Part shown: positions 22,530-34,673 of the stretch, one piece after another
Layout of the letters: every line of letters begins with the position of its first letter
Position numbering within the stretch: position 1 is the first letter of the stretch
NCBI GenBank assembly: GCA_029844215.1
Contig: CM056721.1
Coordinates: 134,197,254-134,261,253, forward strand
Direction: 5' to 3'
DNA: 64,000 nt
From: Przewalskia tangutica
Taxonomy: Eukaryota; Streptophyta; Magnoliopsida; Solanales; Solanaceae
Position numbers and translations under genes: made by a program
Notes under the pieces: generated by a model
What the model saw: the letters and a program-made list of their open reading frames with translations, nothing else
Told to the model about the DNA's origin: nothing
The model's database searches: none

Positions 22530-23890
22530 GATTGATGAATATAATGCTCTTATTGAAAATAAGACGTGTGATCTAGTACCTCGTCCTCATAATGCTAATA
22601 TTATTCGTTCTATGCGGATTTTTTGACATAAAAATAATTATGATGGTTCTTTTAAAAGGCACAAGACCCATTTTGTAGGTGATGGCAGGTCTTAATAGGT
22701 GTGAGTGGATTGTGATGAAACTTTTAGTCCGGTGGTGAAACTAGTGACTATTCAGACGATTCTCAGTATAATTTTGTCCAAATCTTGGCCTATTCATCAG
22801 TTTGACGTCAAAAATGCTTGGTTGCATGAGGACCTTTATGAAACCGTATATATACATCAACCTATAAGGTTTAGGGATCCGGTTCATCCAAATTATGTGT
22901 GTATTTTAAAGAAATCACTTTATGGACTGAAACATGCTCCTTGTTGTACCAACAATTTGCTGATTTTGTATCCTCTATCGGGTTTTCACATAGTAATCAC
23001 TAATCTATTATGTCATTTATTGCCTCTGTGTTTGCTATGAAGAATTTGGGCCCCTGAGCTATTTTTATGCATTATTGTTACGAGACATTTAAGTGACTTA
23101 TTTCTTTGTCAAAGGAATTACGCCGAAGAGATCCTTGATCGAGCAGGTAAAAATTGGCCCACACACCGGTGGATACTAATTACAAACTCAGTGCCTCTTC
23201 AGGTTCTCTGTATGCCGATCCGACTCACTATCATAGTTTAACATAAGCATTATAATTCTCACTTTTACAAGACCATGTATATCTTATGTCGTACAACAAA
23301 TATTCTTACATAGCATAGCCCGACATATGCACATATGAATGCTCTCAAACATATTTTACGCTATGTATAAGGTACTCTTCACTTCGGCCTCTACCTGTAC
23401 AAGTCCACACTCTCTGGTCTCACCTCTTATTCTGACGCTGACAAGGGTGGATGTCCGGACACTCGTCTATCCACGTCAGGTTACTATGTCTTTCTTGGAG
23501 ATAACTTATTTTCTTGGTCTTCTAAAAGATAACATACTCTATCTCAATCCAGTGTCGAAGCCGAGTACAGATGAGTCACGAATGTTGTCTCTGAGTCTTG
23601 TTGAATACACAACCTTCTGCTGGAACTTCACTGCCCAATCCGTAAGGCTACCATGGTCTAATATGATGATGTCAGTGCGATATATCTCTCAGGCAATCCC
23701 GTTCAACATCAGCGCACTAAACACATTGAAATGAATATTCACTTTGTACGTGAAAAAGTGGCTCGTGGACAAGTTCGTGTCCTTCATGTTCCTTTCAGGT
23801 ATCAGATTGCTGATATATTTACTAAAAGACTTCTGCACATACTTTTTGATTATTTCCGAGCTAGTCTCAACGTACGAGAACCTCACAATT
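22530..23890 (+). pseudogene. Copia B reverse transcriptase and RNase H remnants
   Basis: RT pieces include DCDETFSPVVKLVTIQTILS, HQFDVKNAWLHEDLYETVYI and CILKKSLYGLKHAP (about 22705-22950), and a decayed palm region follows. RNase H pieces lie at about 23400-23870, in several frames; the nucleotide sequence around 23690-23830 matches the NPVQHQRTKHIEI / HFVREKVA / VLHVP region of the intact family. Frameshifts separate the domains. Confidence 0.82.
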
Positions 23891-24087
23891 CGACTGTGGG
23901 GGTGTGATACAATATTTCCACAATATTCTCATATCTTTGTATATCTTTTATATTAGGTAAATTTATATTCCAATTGTAATTAGGAAGATTAGTTACCTAA
24001 TTTGTAGTCATATAAATAATTACGTGATAATATATATATTGTACACAATAATCAATGAAAGGCAAGAGAAATATATTCCTTTAACTA

Positions 24088-25640
24088 TTTTTCGATTTTA
24101 AAGGAAAATTTAATTACCTTAGCCAAGTGAAGTGAACGTTAAGGGCTATCATTTAAATTTTTATTAGCTACTAACTATGACACTAAAATAACAAAATATC
24201 AAAGAATAGAAAAGGACAAATCTAAAGAGAAAATGATCAAATGGTCATGGCCTTTGGTTCTATTTGATCTTTTTAATGTATAAATATGATGGAAATAGTC
24301 CTTAAAATTATGTTAAACGATGATTATTTTGGTCCTAATCAATATAAGTAAAGACAATTGTTACTTTTATTTTTTTAAAATAAATCGAGGCCCTCGATAT
24401 GTGAAATGCATGTGAGCTAGCAAACAACAAAATAAGAGGTATTTTTTGTACTGTTCAATCCGATTTTAGAATTCACATAATAATTTCTAACTCTGACTTG
24501 AAAAAAGTCATGTGAACTTTCGAGGCATGGATATGGCTCGAAGAAAGTTACAATTTCATGGTGAATATATTCAATGAACCATGGAAGAAGACTTAGAAAG
24601 TCTTCGATTGAGTTAAATAGGATGTTTATGAAAAAAGATGTTGCGGCCTCATTTATTTTGACAGCAAGAATAGTGATTGTCTTTACTTATATAGCATAGA
24701 CCAAATTGATGACTTTCTCAAATATATTAAGGATCATTTCATTATATTTATACATTAAGGACCAACGAAATCAAAATCCATACATTAAGTATCATTTTCT
24801 CTAATTCTAGACAAGCAAAATAGTATAGGAACTATAATAACATATCTAGTGTAATCACACAAATGAGATTTGAAGAGGATATAGTGTACATATCTTACTT
24901 CTATGTCGTGAAGGAAGATATGTTATTTCTGAAAACATTCAGCTCAAGTGCATCAAAATAAAATAGTCATGAAAAAGAAAATACAAAGCGAAGAAATCAT
25001 AACAACTAATAAGAGAAAATGTACGGAACATTAAAAAAAGGAACAACGACAACTACGAAATAGTATAAGAACTAAAGTGACAATTACCTCAACATACAAG
25101 GACTAATTATACTAAGAACAAATTTTCCAGGTTCCCAAATATATCCCCTTGGGCCTTGACCGATGCGTTCTACGCACATTGGGTATTCAAGTTTCTCTCC
25201 CCCGCCCCCTCTCCTTTCACACCCCACCACAAAAGAAAGAAAAGCATTGATCCGCGCGGACATATATTGCAGTGTGAGTTGATACTTCGCATAATTTTTG
25301 AAGTCGACCAGAAGATTGATCCGTTGGTGACGATCAGACACTGAATGAGGGGTCCACATCCCGCGATTTATCTAGCGGTGACGCAAGAACGAGCCATTCG
25401 CCTGCGAACATAAGCACTGCAAGATTACATGCAAGATATCGTGCATTTGCGCCACCGAGACCTGAATTATCATTCAAAAAAAAAAAAAAAGCAAACAAAG
25501 ACCTACCCAAGTACGCTAGGCGCTAGCAGTTAAAACTCCGTTGACTAATATTAAACATTTCTCTCTCTAGCTGTTGAACAATATACACAAAATCCCAAAT
25601 GCTCTAAATCTTTGAACTAAAGGGTTCCATTTTCTCATCG
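24088..25640. other. Intergenic region upstream of the OBERON4-like gene
   Basis: AT-rich with no supported gene. The last few hundred bases probably hold the promoter and transcription start of the gene at 26140. No TATA box could be assigned with confidence. An A15-16 run lies at about 25476. Confidence 0.45.
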
Positions 25641-25684
25641 CCGGCCGACATTTTGAAGCTACTCCGGTGGACTGTTGTGGTAAT

Positions 25685-25867
25685 ATGAACATCCTCTCAA
25701 ATGGGTTTTTGAATCTGAGCTCTCTTGATGCAAAAAGTTGTAATCTTGAAAAACCCCAATTTGGATTCTTGAAATTTGAGTTAAAAAGATTGGGGTTTTA
25801 TAGTATATGGGTTTGTTGTACTTTAGCTTTTCTCTTGTTGTACACTTTGTTTGGTGATTTAGAATAG
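25685..25867 (+). promoter_or_regulatory. Candidate upstream ORF in OBERON4-like 5' leader
   Basis: A 60-codon ORF opens with ATG at 25685 and closes 272 bp before the main ATG. It encodes a peptide with a hydrophobic C-terminal run (CCTLAFLLLYTLFG). It would act only if the leader includes this stretch and no intron removes it; both are unproven. Confidence 0.35.
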
Positions 25868-26139
25868 TTCTCTTGGAGATCTGTGTTTGATGATGATATT
25901 GAAGAATATTTTGTCTTCAGCTGTAAGATTTTTGGTTGGGCTTGTTTAAGCTAGAGTTTCATTGACTAGAGCTGAAAGATTTATTCTTTTTGTTATTGTT
26001 GTTTATGTACCCTTTGAAAGTTAGGTTTTGAAGGGTTTTTCTCTGTTTGGTCTGATGTATTTAGAAGAGGTGAATCTGTTTTTGATTAAAGTTGAATGAA
26101 ACCTTTTGACTTGTAGGAAGTTGGTTTTGTAAGCTTACA

Positions 26140-29100
26140 ATGAAGAGATTGAGGTCTAGTGAGGATCTTGAGTCATCTGGGGAGAAAGGTGTGTTGAAAG
26201 ATTGGGCAAGAAGGGAGGAGGATCCGAGTTTGCATCGTTCATCTTCCAACAGGAACTTTTATTACAAGCCTGAGAGTGGGAGAAAGGGATTGTCATCTTC
26301 TTCATCGTCTAGATATGATCGGTTTGAGGATGATCGTGAGAGTCTGAGACCGATAAAGAAGCGATCAGATTATGATGTGGACAACTATGAGAGGCGTAAG
26401 AGTTACAATCGATACAGTCAGAGTAATGAAAGAGGGGGTTTAAGCTCTTCTCCACAAGGTGGATACAGTGGTGACCGGATTCATAGGTCAGAGAGTTTTT
26501 CTGGACCAAGGAGGGAATTCCCAAAGGGGTTCAGATCGGAGAGGGATAGGTCCAGGCGAGAGGGGAGTGTGTCATCATGGCGCAGGTTTGGTAGTGGGAA
26601 AGATAGTGATGAAGGTACGAGGAGTGGTGGGGATTCAGCAAGAGGATGTAGAATAGAAGCAGAAGATATTGGGAAGGCAAAGTCACCCCCGGGATGGAGA
26701 GATGCAAAATCACCTGCTTGGTCGAAGGACTCTGGTAGTGAGCAATCAAGGAGTGTTGAAGTTAAGAAAAGTGACGGCTTGCCAATGGAGAATGGTGGAC
26801 ATAGCAGTGAAATGGAAGAGGGGGAACTGGAGCCTGATCATCCATCTTCTGCCGCTGAGCCTACTGCTGAAGATGAAACTTCCGGTGAGGTGAACCCTTC
26901 ACCGATGGTGCATGAGCGTCACATTGAGAGTAAGAGGCGAGATAATGGGGTGAATTCTTCGTATGAACAGAAGGTTGAGCTCAGTAAAGTAAGTGTCACA
27001 GCTGAGCAGTCTGAAGAGACACAGTCTGATAATGTCCAAGACAGGTGTAAGGACGGCGATGGGTTGTCTGATCACAGCACTTCAATGGGCTCAAGTGGAA
27101 TGGGAAAAGGAACTGAGACTGCAGTAGATCATGTTCGTGAAAAGAATGAGTCCACCAGGAAAAGCAGTGGCTCTAGGGAAGAAGAAAAGAATGTAGATGC
27201 TGAGAAGCTACCACCTAAGAAAAGGGAACAAGGGGAGGAGAAGAACAGAAATGCTGAATCTAAGGTAAATCGTATTGAGATTCGTGAATTAAATAGGGAG
27301 CTCGTTCAGGAAGGTGGACCACCAGGCTCCGTTTCTTCTGTTGCACATGAAGATGTATCACAGTGTGTCAAGGACAAGGGAAAAAGTATCGCTGTATCGC
27401 CTGGTAATATCACTGTCCCTCCTGCAGATGGTTTGAGGGTGGATAACGAACCAAGAGGCACTGTACCTTGTGAAAACTCTGATATGGAAGGACCAAGTAC
27501 CAGGGGGCTTGAGTTGTTCTTGTCTGGTCCTGTCAAAAAACCTGAGAAAGCAGACAAATTTAGTAAATGCATGACCAAAGAGGAAAAGTTTGGTCTTGAA
27601 CCACTTGAGCTTTCTCTTAGCTTGCCAAATGTCCTGTTGCCTATTGGTGCACAGAATGAAGACCAGCCTCCTGGTTCTCCTAGTCAAGGAAGGAGTTTCC
27701 AATCCTTTGCCAGCTCATTTCGCACAAATTCTGATGGCTATACCATGTCTATGTCCTTTTCAGGATCACAGCACTTCACTCATAATCCTAGCTGCTCACT
27801 GACACATGATCCAGTTGATTTTGAGCAGTCTGTTAAAAGTCGCCCCCTCTTTCAAGGTGTTGATTGGCAAGCCCTTGCTTCAAATGAGCAGAAGAATAAT
27901 GACATCCCAAATTGTCAAGGCATGTTATCAAATGGAACTGGTTTGTATCAGCAATCTCAAGCATCTCAAGGGAATTCTAGTGGTCAAGGTGTAGCAAAAC
28001 ATCTCAGAGCTGCAGATGGAGGCTCAAGATTACCTGCTGGGCTGGACAGGCAACTAAGTACTGGTAAAGCATCTCGTCATCCAAATGGAGCTAGATCTCC
28101 GACGCAGAGTGTTGGGTCTCATGAAACTGGATCAGAATATAATAAAGATAAGAAACAATTAACTAGAGCAAATAGTAGCTTTTATAGGTTTGGTGGTTCT
28201 GATGGCAAAGAGATCCAATTGGCTGTTGGAGCTGACTTCACTGAATCAGTAATCACAACCATGGTTTCTGAACCAATACATGTGACTACTAGGAGGTTTA
28301 ATGAGATCTCTGGGCAACATTTGCTTTGTCTGAAGGAGGCTGTCTCTGACATCATCACAAATCCTGGCAAACAGTGGCAGCTTAGTGCTCTGCAAAAGGC
28401 ACTGCAGAATAGGTCTGACATCACTTTGGATACACTACTGAAATCCCACAGGAGTCAACTAGAGTTGTTGGTGGCTCTGAAAACTGGTCTCCAAGAATTT
28501 CTTAGGTCAAGTTATGATGTTTCATCATCTGAATTGGGAGACATATTTCTGAATTTAAGATGTAGAAATCTCACTTGTCGATCTTCGCTGCCTGTGGATG
28601 AATGCGAGTGCAAAGTATGCTCACAGAAGAATGGTTTCTGTAGTGCTTGCATGTGTCTTGTGTGTTCCAAGTTTGACATGGCATCTAATACGTGTAGCTG
28701 GGTTGGATGTGACGTATGTCTGCATTGGTGTCACGCTGATTGTGGGCTACGTGAAACTTACATCAGGAATGGACATAGTGCTTCTGGTGCAAAGGGTAGT
28801 GTTGAGATGCAGTTCCATTGTGTTGCCTGTAACCATCCATCTGAAATGTTCGGCTTTGTAAAAGAGGTTTTCCAAAACTTTGCAAAGGAGTGGACGGCAG
28901 AAGCATTTTCCAAGGAACTTGAATATGTGAAAAGAATTTTCGGTGCCAGCGAGGATGTCAGAGGGAAACGCTTGCATGAAATTGCTAATTATATGCTGTC
29001 AAAATTGGCAATTAAGGCTGACCTTCAAGAAGTTCAAAATCAAATTATGCACTTCTTCCTGACTGGTAAGCTCTTGACCGTCAATCAGGTTTTATTGTTA

Positions 29101-32100
29101 TTCCGTCTTTACTTGCAAATGATCTCTCTTTTGAAACTGAATTGGTATTTGAGTTCAAAATGGATTCTCAGCTGGTAACTTTGTAGCTGAAGTCTTAAAG
29201 CTTATACTATGTTTCAAGTAAAACATATATTCCCATGATAAGATAGAAATTGTGTAAACTTGCAAGTTTTTGTTTGAAGCCCTTAACATTGATATGTATG
29301 GGAACCACATACCTGTGACCAGTACATGGTGGCTTATTTACTGTCCTATTTGTCTGAAATTCTACATGCCCTATTGTTATTGATACCTGGTGTAGTAGAG
29401 CTTTAGTATAAACGCTGCAGTTCATCTGGAGTTGTGAGATGCTATTTTTGTGCATTTTTTTTTAAACTTAGCAGAATGTATTTCCATAACTTTCTGAGTG
29501 CATCAAGTTCAAACATCCCCTCTAGTAGAGTAATGGACGATACATTCCATGGGTTGAAACAAAAGAAATGTAAGAGATTGTATTAATAGAAGAATATGAT
29601 TGTACCGGGCTGCCTTCTGAGCCCTCTTTTTCTTCCTATCTTACCCTACTTCCTTCCTCCCTTAATCATCTTCTGTCTTATCCTACTTGACCAGCCGCCA
29701 TGGCCACACCCATCAAGTCTCCTGGCCCCAGAACAGGAAAACGGAGGGAAATTGAACCAAACCCTTGAAATGAGCTTCCGTCTTCATTGCTAAATTAAGG
29801 ATCATCTGAGTAAATGGAGTACCATGCCAAGAAATGTACCCATGTCTTTTACTTTTGTCTATGTCAACCTGGAAGTAAAATGGGTTTGCTGAACTTATTT
29901 TGAAAGGAACAAAAGAAAGTAAAATGACATATCAAAAGAATAAAGAGTAGAGTGGATTTGCTTCAGGTGCATAATGCACTTATCTCAATGCTTTTCATCT
30001 GTGGACTTTAATTTAAGGGTGGCCAGTGGGCCGGGTTCGGGACGGGGCGAGTCCCGGTCGGAAATAGGGACCGGTCTTGGCGGGGCGGGATCGGTTTTTT
30101 TTTTGACAATTTTTTAAAAATAACATATATAAACACTTCAATAATTGAACAAGATAGTGTAATAAAAACATTCCAAGACTTTGTGGCTCTTATATTGTTT
30201 AATAGCAATATGATTTTTTGTAATACAATTTCAAAATAACAACTTTGTGGTATTGAAAGTTGCAAATCACATAGTAAAATTACAATTAAAGAAATTACAT
30301 ATTTATAAAAACCTTTTCTAATTTCTTCACAATGTCTTGTGGTTCTCCGGTTGAAATTGAAATTTGTTGGTCAAATTGGCCGCCGTCGCTTCTACCTCCG
30401 TCGGACAAGATTTCGTTGTAGTTTAAATAGTCTTTTTTGTTGATCTCTGGTTGACCGCACTTTCTACGCTCCGCTCGTATCCAATCACTGAATAAAACTG
30501 CAATCTCCAAACTGTCTTCCGCCAAGGAGTGTCTGTGCTCTCCTATTTGAAATCTTCCGACAGAAAAAACACTTTCAGACGCTATTGATGACGCTAACGA
30601 ACACATCTCGGGTCATCTTTGCTAGTGTTGAAAATGTCTTCTCATTTTCACTCCATTATTTAAGCAAGTCTTCACGTCCTTCATTGAGAACTGCTTGGTA
30701 TGGTATAACACCTTGCAAAACAAAAACATCAAACTCACTAACTTGGTTATTAGTGGAACCACAAAACATTCTATTTCTAAGTACTAGCCGTAGAAACATG
30801 TCTTTTATAAGTTGTACTGAAGAAGAAGATAATATAGAAGTCAGTTGGTTGCTAGCACTTTCTTGTTGGTAATGCGTATATACTATATTGAATTCAGTAG
30901 TGTGTATGCTAGACAAAACTTCTTCTTTAGTTGGTTCGTAAGTTGGTCGTTCATTTAGAGTTGAAGGTGGAAGTACTGCTATACAATCATAAATAGTTTC
31001 AATAAGTGCTTTACAACCATCTATTTTAATAGTCGGATTTAATACAACACCAATAATATAAATAGTGGAAATAGGATTTTTTTTTTAATTTGATAAACAT
31101 TTTTTAATATGTGCTTTATAAGATGATTTTCCATATATTCACTAAGTAACAAAAATATTAGAGTTATATAAAATAACATAGTTGAAATAGTAGGATAATA
31201 TATACCAGAAAATTCTTTAGTTGCTTGAAAAAATTTCTCTAAAAATACATAAGTTCTGGAATTTTTTCTCAATCGTTATCTACCAACATATCGGTTGGAT
31301 TTCGATTATGGACGTTAAAAAATGAAGTTGTAGGTTTTTGATAATCATAAGCAACAAGTAGTTGTTCATTAGAGAATTCCACGTAGTCGCTACTTCTTTG
31401 GGAATTTTTCTATAAGGTAGTCCACAATCGTGACAATTTTTTTTATATTCTTTTTTTCTTTGTATTCTATTACTTCTAAAAATAAAGTTTATAGCAAATT
31501 GTACTTTTATCAAGAATGTCTTCAAAAAGTGATATGACCATCCTTTACAACTAAGTTATAAATATGACAAAACATTTTATATGAAAATGATTAGGAAAGA
31601 TAGAGTTAAAAGATCTTTTAAAAGTCTTACAACATAATTATTAGAAGAAGCATTATCTAACATAACAATTATTATTTTGTCAGTTATACCATAATAATTG
31701 CAAACTATTGAATATTTTCCGCAATAAAACTTCTAGTGTGCCTATCATCAATATATCTATATGTTAAAATACATTTTTGCATAGACCATTTATAATCTAT
31801 CCAATGACATATAACAATTAAATAATCATACCATTAGTACTACGGTCTATATCAGACGTGATAGATACTTTGCCAGGAAAATGATATAATGAATAATGTA
31901 AATATTGTTTATATTCATGTGCAAATTTTAAAACGTCTTTCCTAACAGTTGATCTAGGAAGCAGGATTATACATATCTCTTATGTAATGAATAAAACCAG
32001 GAAAGGAAGATGAAATAGGCGAACCCTCAACCGCAATTAATTTTGCTATTGCTTACCTATTGCTATCTCTATGTTTATCGTATTTAGGGTCTACAATTCC

Positions 32101-34673
32101 CCGTCATCAGGTTAATTTGACCTTGTACTTAGTTCAGGACACTATGTGAACTTGTCTCGATTCAGAGCGCATTGGCGCACCCGACTTTGTAGCCTCGTAT
32201 TCATACCACCTAGCTTTGTAAAAGTTTTGTACATGTCTCAATAAACCTCCAGTCCCACCCTGACATTTTCTCATTTTAAATTTATAAACATTTTTACAAA
32301 TTTGACATCTAACTACTTGATTCTTTTGGTCCCTATCAAAAAAATCCCATGCCGCTGATTTTAATTTTCGTTGTGTTGGGCCTCGTCTCATACTAGGGGA
32401 ATATGAGGCATTCCAGTTTCAGTTTGAGGTGTACTAGTGGGTGTGTCATCTAGATTAGTGGGTGTGTCGTCTATGTCATCTAGATTAATGGGTGTGTCAT
32501 CTAGATTATCTTCTAAATTAAAGTTTGGTTCAGTTTGAGGTGCAAAATATATCTCATCATCTAATGGTATTTCATTAAAAAAATCAGCTTCATCTACATG
32601 ACTGTAATCAATCAAATCATCTTGTCTAGGAATATGATTACTAGAAGAAGTTACCCCTACTAGAAGAAGCACCCTTACCCTTAAACATACCTCTTAATCC
32701 TTTCATTTTAATTATGCAAATAAATAATTAAAGATAATGAAATTAAATGCAATAATTAAGATAAAGTAACAATAATAATTTAAAGAAGGAACAAAGGTAT
32801 CAAACGCCGACGTAACGTCGACTTGTAATCGTGGTTGAAATTTGAAACTTTGCTCGATAGATGATCCTCAAGCTAGTTGTCAAATTCAGTCCCAATTTTT
32901 GAACTTTAATACAATTATACTACTGAGCAAATAAAATATTTAGTAGGCAATGTAGACTTGTAGAGAGATAGATTAAGAGATTAGAGACGGTAGGAAGGTT
33001 TGTGAGAAAGATGAAGAGAAAATGAGGTATTTATAGTTGGGAAAATTGGGTTAAAGTGTAAATATAGTAACTTAGGGGTTAAAAATAAATATTAAGGGGG
33101 GTTTTGTGTGTGTGGGGGGGGGGGGGGGGTGTGGCCGTTGCACAACGGCCAAAATATAAATTGGCCGTTCTGCAACAGTCATTTTTGCAAATGGGGGGCG
33201 GGACGAGCCCAGGTCCCATCCCGGTTCGAGTACCGTTACCATTTTTTAGGGGGGACCGGGCCGGGTCGGCCACTGGCCAGCTTTACTTTTATTTACGGTG
33301 TAAATAATTGATGACATTTCAAACTGTTTGACATGTTTCCATACACTGTCATTATAAACGGTTTCAGTAACTGAAATTTATTTGACTATTCTTATATTAG
33401 AGATTATACTGCAATGTTTTCCATACAGTCAAACCAAATAGTCATAATCCATTTTACTATCAGTAGTTCTAAATGAATCTTCAATTGTTTGTTAACTTTA
33501 TTGTTCTTATTTTAGTTAAATTGGTATACTGAGGTTATTTTCTCCTCTCCAATCCATTTAATTTATAACTTTTGCCTTCTATATCATTTTTCCCGCGTCA
33601 TTCAAACAAACTGTCTCAATTGGTCGAGGTCATATGTGAATCCTATGTATTCAACCGTTATATTTAGGTCATTTTTATATATATAGAGACTTCATCATAG
33701 TTAGATAAAGTCTCTATATATAAGTGGTTATGCTTTGCCAAACACACCTAAGTGACTAATATTTACTTTTCTACTCATGTGACATTATTCCTATCACACT
33801 GACTGCTGGTGCTTATAACTACTTCTCCAATGGTGTGGCAAAATTCCTATCACACTGGCTGTTGGTTAAATCTGGTGGATTATGGGTTATCATATTACTT
33901 ACCAAGGAATAGAAATGGAGATGTCCTCATTTCTTTAGTTGAAAAATGCTGAAACATTCCTTTTATGGCTTTTTCACTTGTTTCCTTTCTCTCCTAACTG
34001 TGGACGACCTTGGGACTGTCGAATTCTGTTACTCCCAAGTCCTAATGTTAATGCTCAATTTTACATGGATGTTCACTTGCTTCTTTTAACTGTGAATGCA
34101 GAGCCTGATTCAGTCAAATCTGACAATGTTCCAATTATTCAAGGAAAGGAGTTGTCAACAAAGAATCACGAAAGCAACAATGGCATTGCTCGGCCCAGCC
34201 AGGAAGCGATGTGGCTGAAATCTGTTAGTTCAGAGAAGGCTCCTCAAGTGGAAAGGCCTACAGGTTTGCCTTCAAGTTTTGACAGCCGCCGGAATGAAAA
34301 GCAGGTGATGAATTCGATTTTCCAGCCAAGTATGGAAAAGGGACCAGTATTTGATGAACTAGAAAGCATTGTTAGAATCAAACATGCAGAAGCTAAAATG
34401 TTCCAAGCACGAGCTGATGAAGCTAGGAAAGAGGCTGATGCTCTGAAACGCATTGCTGTAACTAAGAGTGAAAGAATTGAAGAAGAATACATAACTCGAA
34501 TCACAAAATTGCGATTGGCTGAAGCTGAGGATATGCGGAGACAAAAGTTGCAAGAGTTGCAATCTTTAGAAAGAGCTTATCAGGACTACTTCAATATGAA
34601 AATGAGAATGGAAAATAACATCAAAGATCTGTTGTTGAAAATGGAAGCTACTAGAAGGAATCTCAGTTTGTGA
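26140..34673 (+). CDS. OBE4: OBERON4/TITANIA-like PHD-finger protein
   Basis: Two coding exons, 26140-29065 and 34102-34673; the join G|AG restores a Glu codon and gives 1165 aa, the size of Arabidopsis OBERON4-type proteins. The N-terminus MKRLRSSEDLESSGEKGVLK is characteristic. A long Ser/Arg/Lys-rich disordered part (residues about 1-650) follows, then a conserved helical block (about 690-800), then an atypical Cys/His-rich PHD finger (about 808-895: CECKVC, CSACMCLVC, WVGCDVCLHWCHADC, FHCVAC). The C-terminal exon is coiled coil (AEAKMFQARADEARKEADAL to about 1160). Family knowledge: OBERON proteins are nuclear and act redundantly to keep root and shoot meristems and embryo patterning, probably by reading chromatin. 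The 5036-bp intron carries a hAT transposon, but splice sites and frame are intact. Transcribed towards TOP2. Confidence 0.94.
29066..30005 (+). other. Left part of the OBERON4-like intron
   Basis: Starts with a strong GTAAGC donor. Contains AT-rich intron sequence and no recognised element up to the hAT target site at 30006. Readthrough past the donor would end after 37 more codons at 29178. Confidence 0.7.
30295..30920 (-). pseudogene. hAT transposase C-terminal (dimerisation) region
   Basis: The minus strand gives SSIASESVFSVGRF followed by HRHSLAEDSLEIAVLFSDW, the hallmark of the hAT family C-terminal dimerisation domain (SxxxSExxFSxxGR...R..L....EALV...DW). Just upstream, in other frames, are LLK-stop-WSENEKTF and TRDVF-like pieces. 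At least one stop and one frameshift interrupt it. Confidence 0.85.
32134..32672 (-). pseudogene. hAT transposase N-terminus and BED zinc finger
   Basis: The minus strand starts with an acidic segment (32672-32388) containing repeated NLDDTP/DDTP motifs. It then shifts frame to a BED-type finger: SAAWDFFDRDQKNQVVRCQI, CQICKNVYKFK, GGTGGLLRHVQNFYKARW. Cysteines in CQIC and a later histidine fit the C2H-type metal site; this domain binds DNA in hAT transposases. The two pieces overlap by 4 bp in different frames. Confidence 0.83.
33294..34101 (+). other. Right part of the OBERON4-like intron
   Basis: AT-rich intron ending in TGTGAATGCAG, a good acceptor. TATAGAGACTT/AAGTCTCTATATA near 33680-33722 is a short inverted repeat (stem of about 15 bp). 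No gene is supported. Confidence 0.65.

Larger units (their letters stand above)
19375..24082 (+). mobile_element. Copia-superfamily LTR retrotransposon B, decayed
   Basis: Short LTRs of about 170-180 bp (about 19375-19545 and 23904-24082) share the segment CAATTGTAATTA.GAAGATTAGTTA and TACACAATAATCAATGAAAG. A primer-binding-like TGGTATCAGAAGTC follows the 5' LTR at about 19547, and GACTGTGGGGG precedes the 3' LTR. AACTA at 19370-19374 and 24083-24087 is a candidate 5-bp target duplication. Domain order gag, protease, integrase, RT, RNase H makes it Copia. Many stops and frameshifts; not active. Confidence 0.87.
30014..33285 (-). mobile_element. hAT transposon in OBERON4-like intron
   Basis: Ends TAAGGGTGGCCAGTGGGCC and, read on the minus strand from the right, TAAAGCTGGCCAGTGGCC, form imperfect terminal inverted repeats. 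Flanks CTTTAATT (30006-30013) and CTTTTATT (33286-33293) are an 8-bp target duplication with one mismatch, diagnostic of hAT. Minus-strand transposase pieces (BED zinc finger, C-terminal dimerisation domain) lie inside. GC-rich subterminal arms (GGGCCGGG / CCGGGCCGGG) can pair. It is 3272 bp, near full length for a small autonomous hAT, but its transposase is broken. Confidence 0.92.

Noticed and set aside
27358..27702. 114-codon minus-strand ORF inside the OBERON4-like exon
   Set aside because: Antisense shadow of the 975-codon first exon; no independent evidence.
26140..29178. 1012-codon version of the OBERON4-like protein ending at 29178
   Set aside because: It reads through a strong GTAAGC donor at 29066; the conserved coiled-coil end is found in the exon at 34102, joined in frame.
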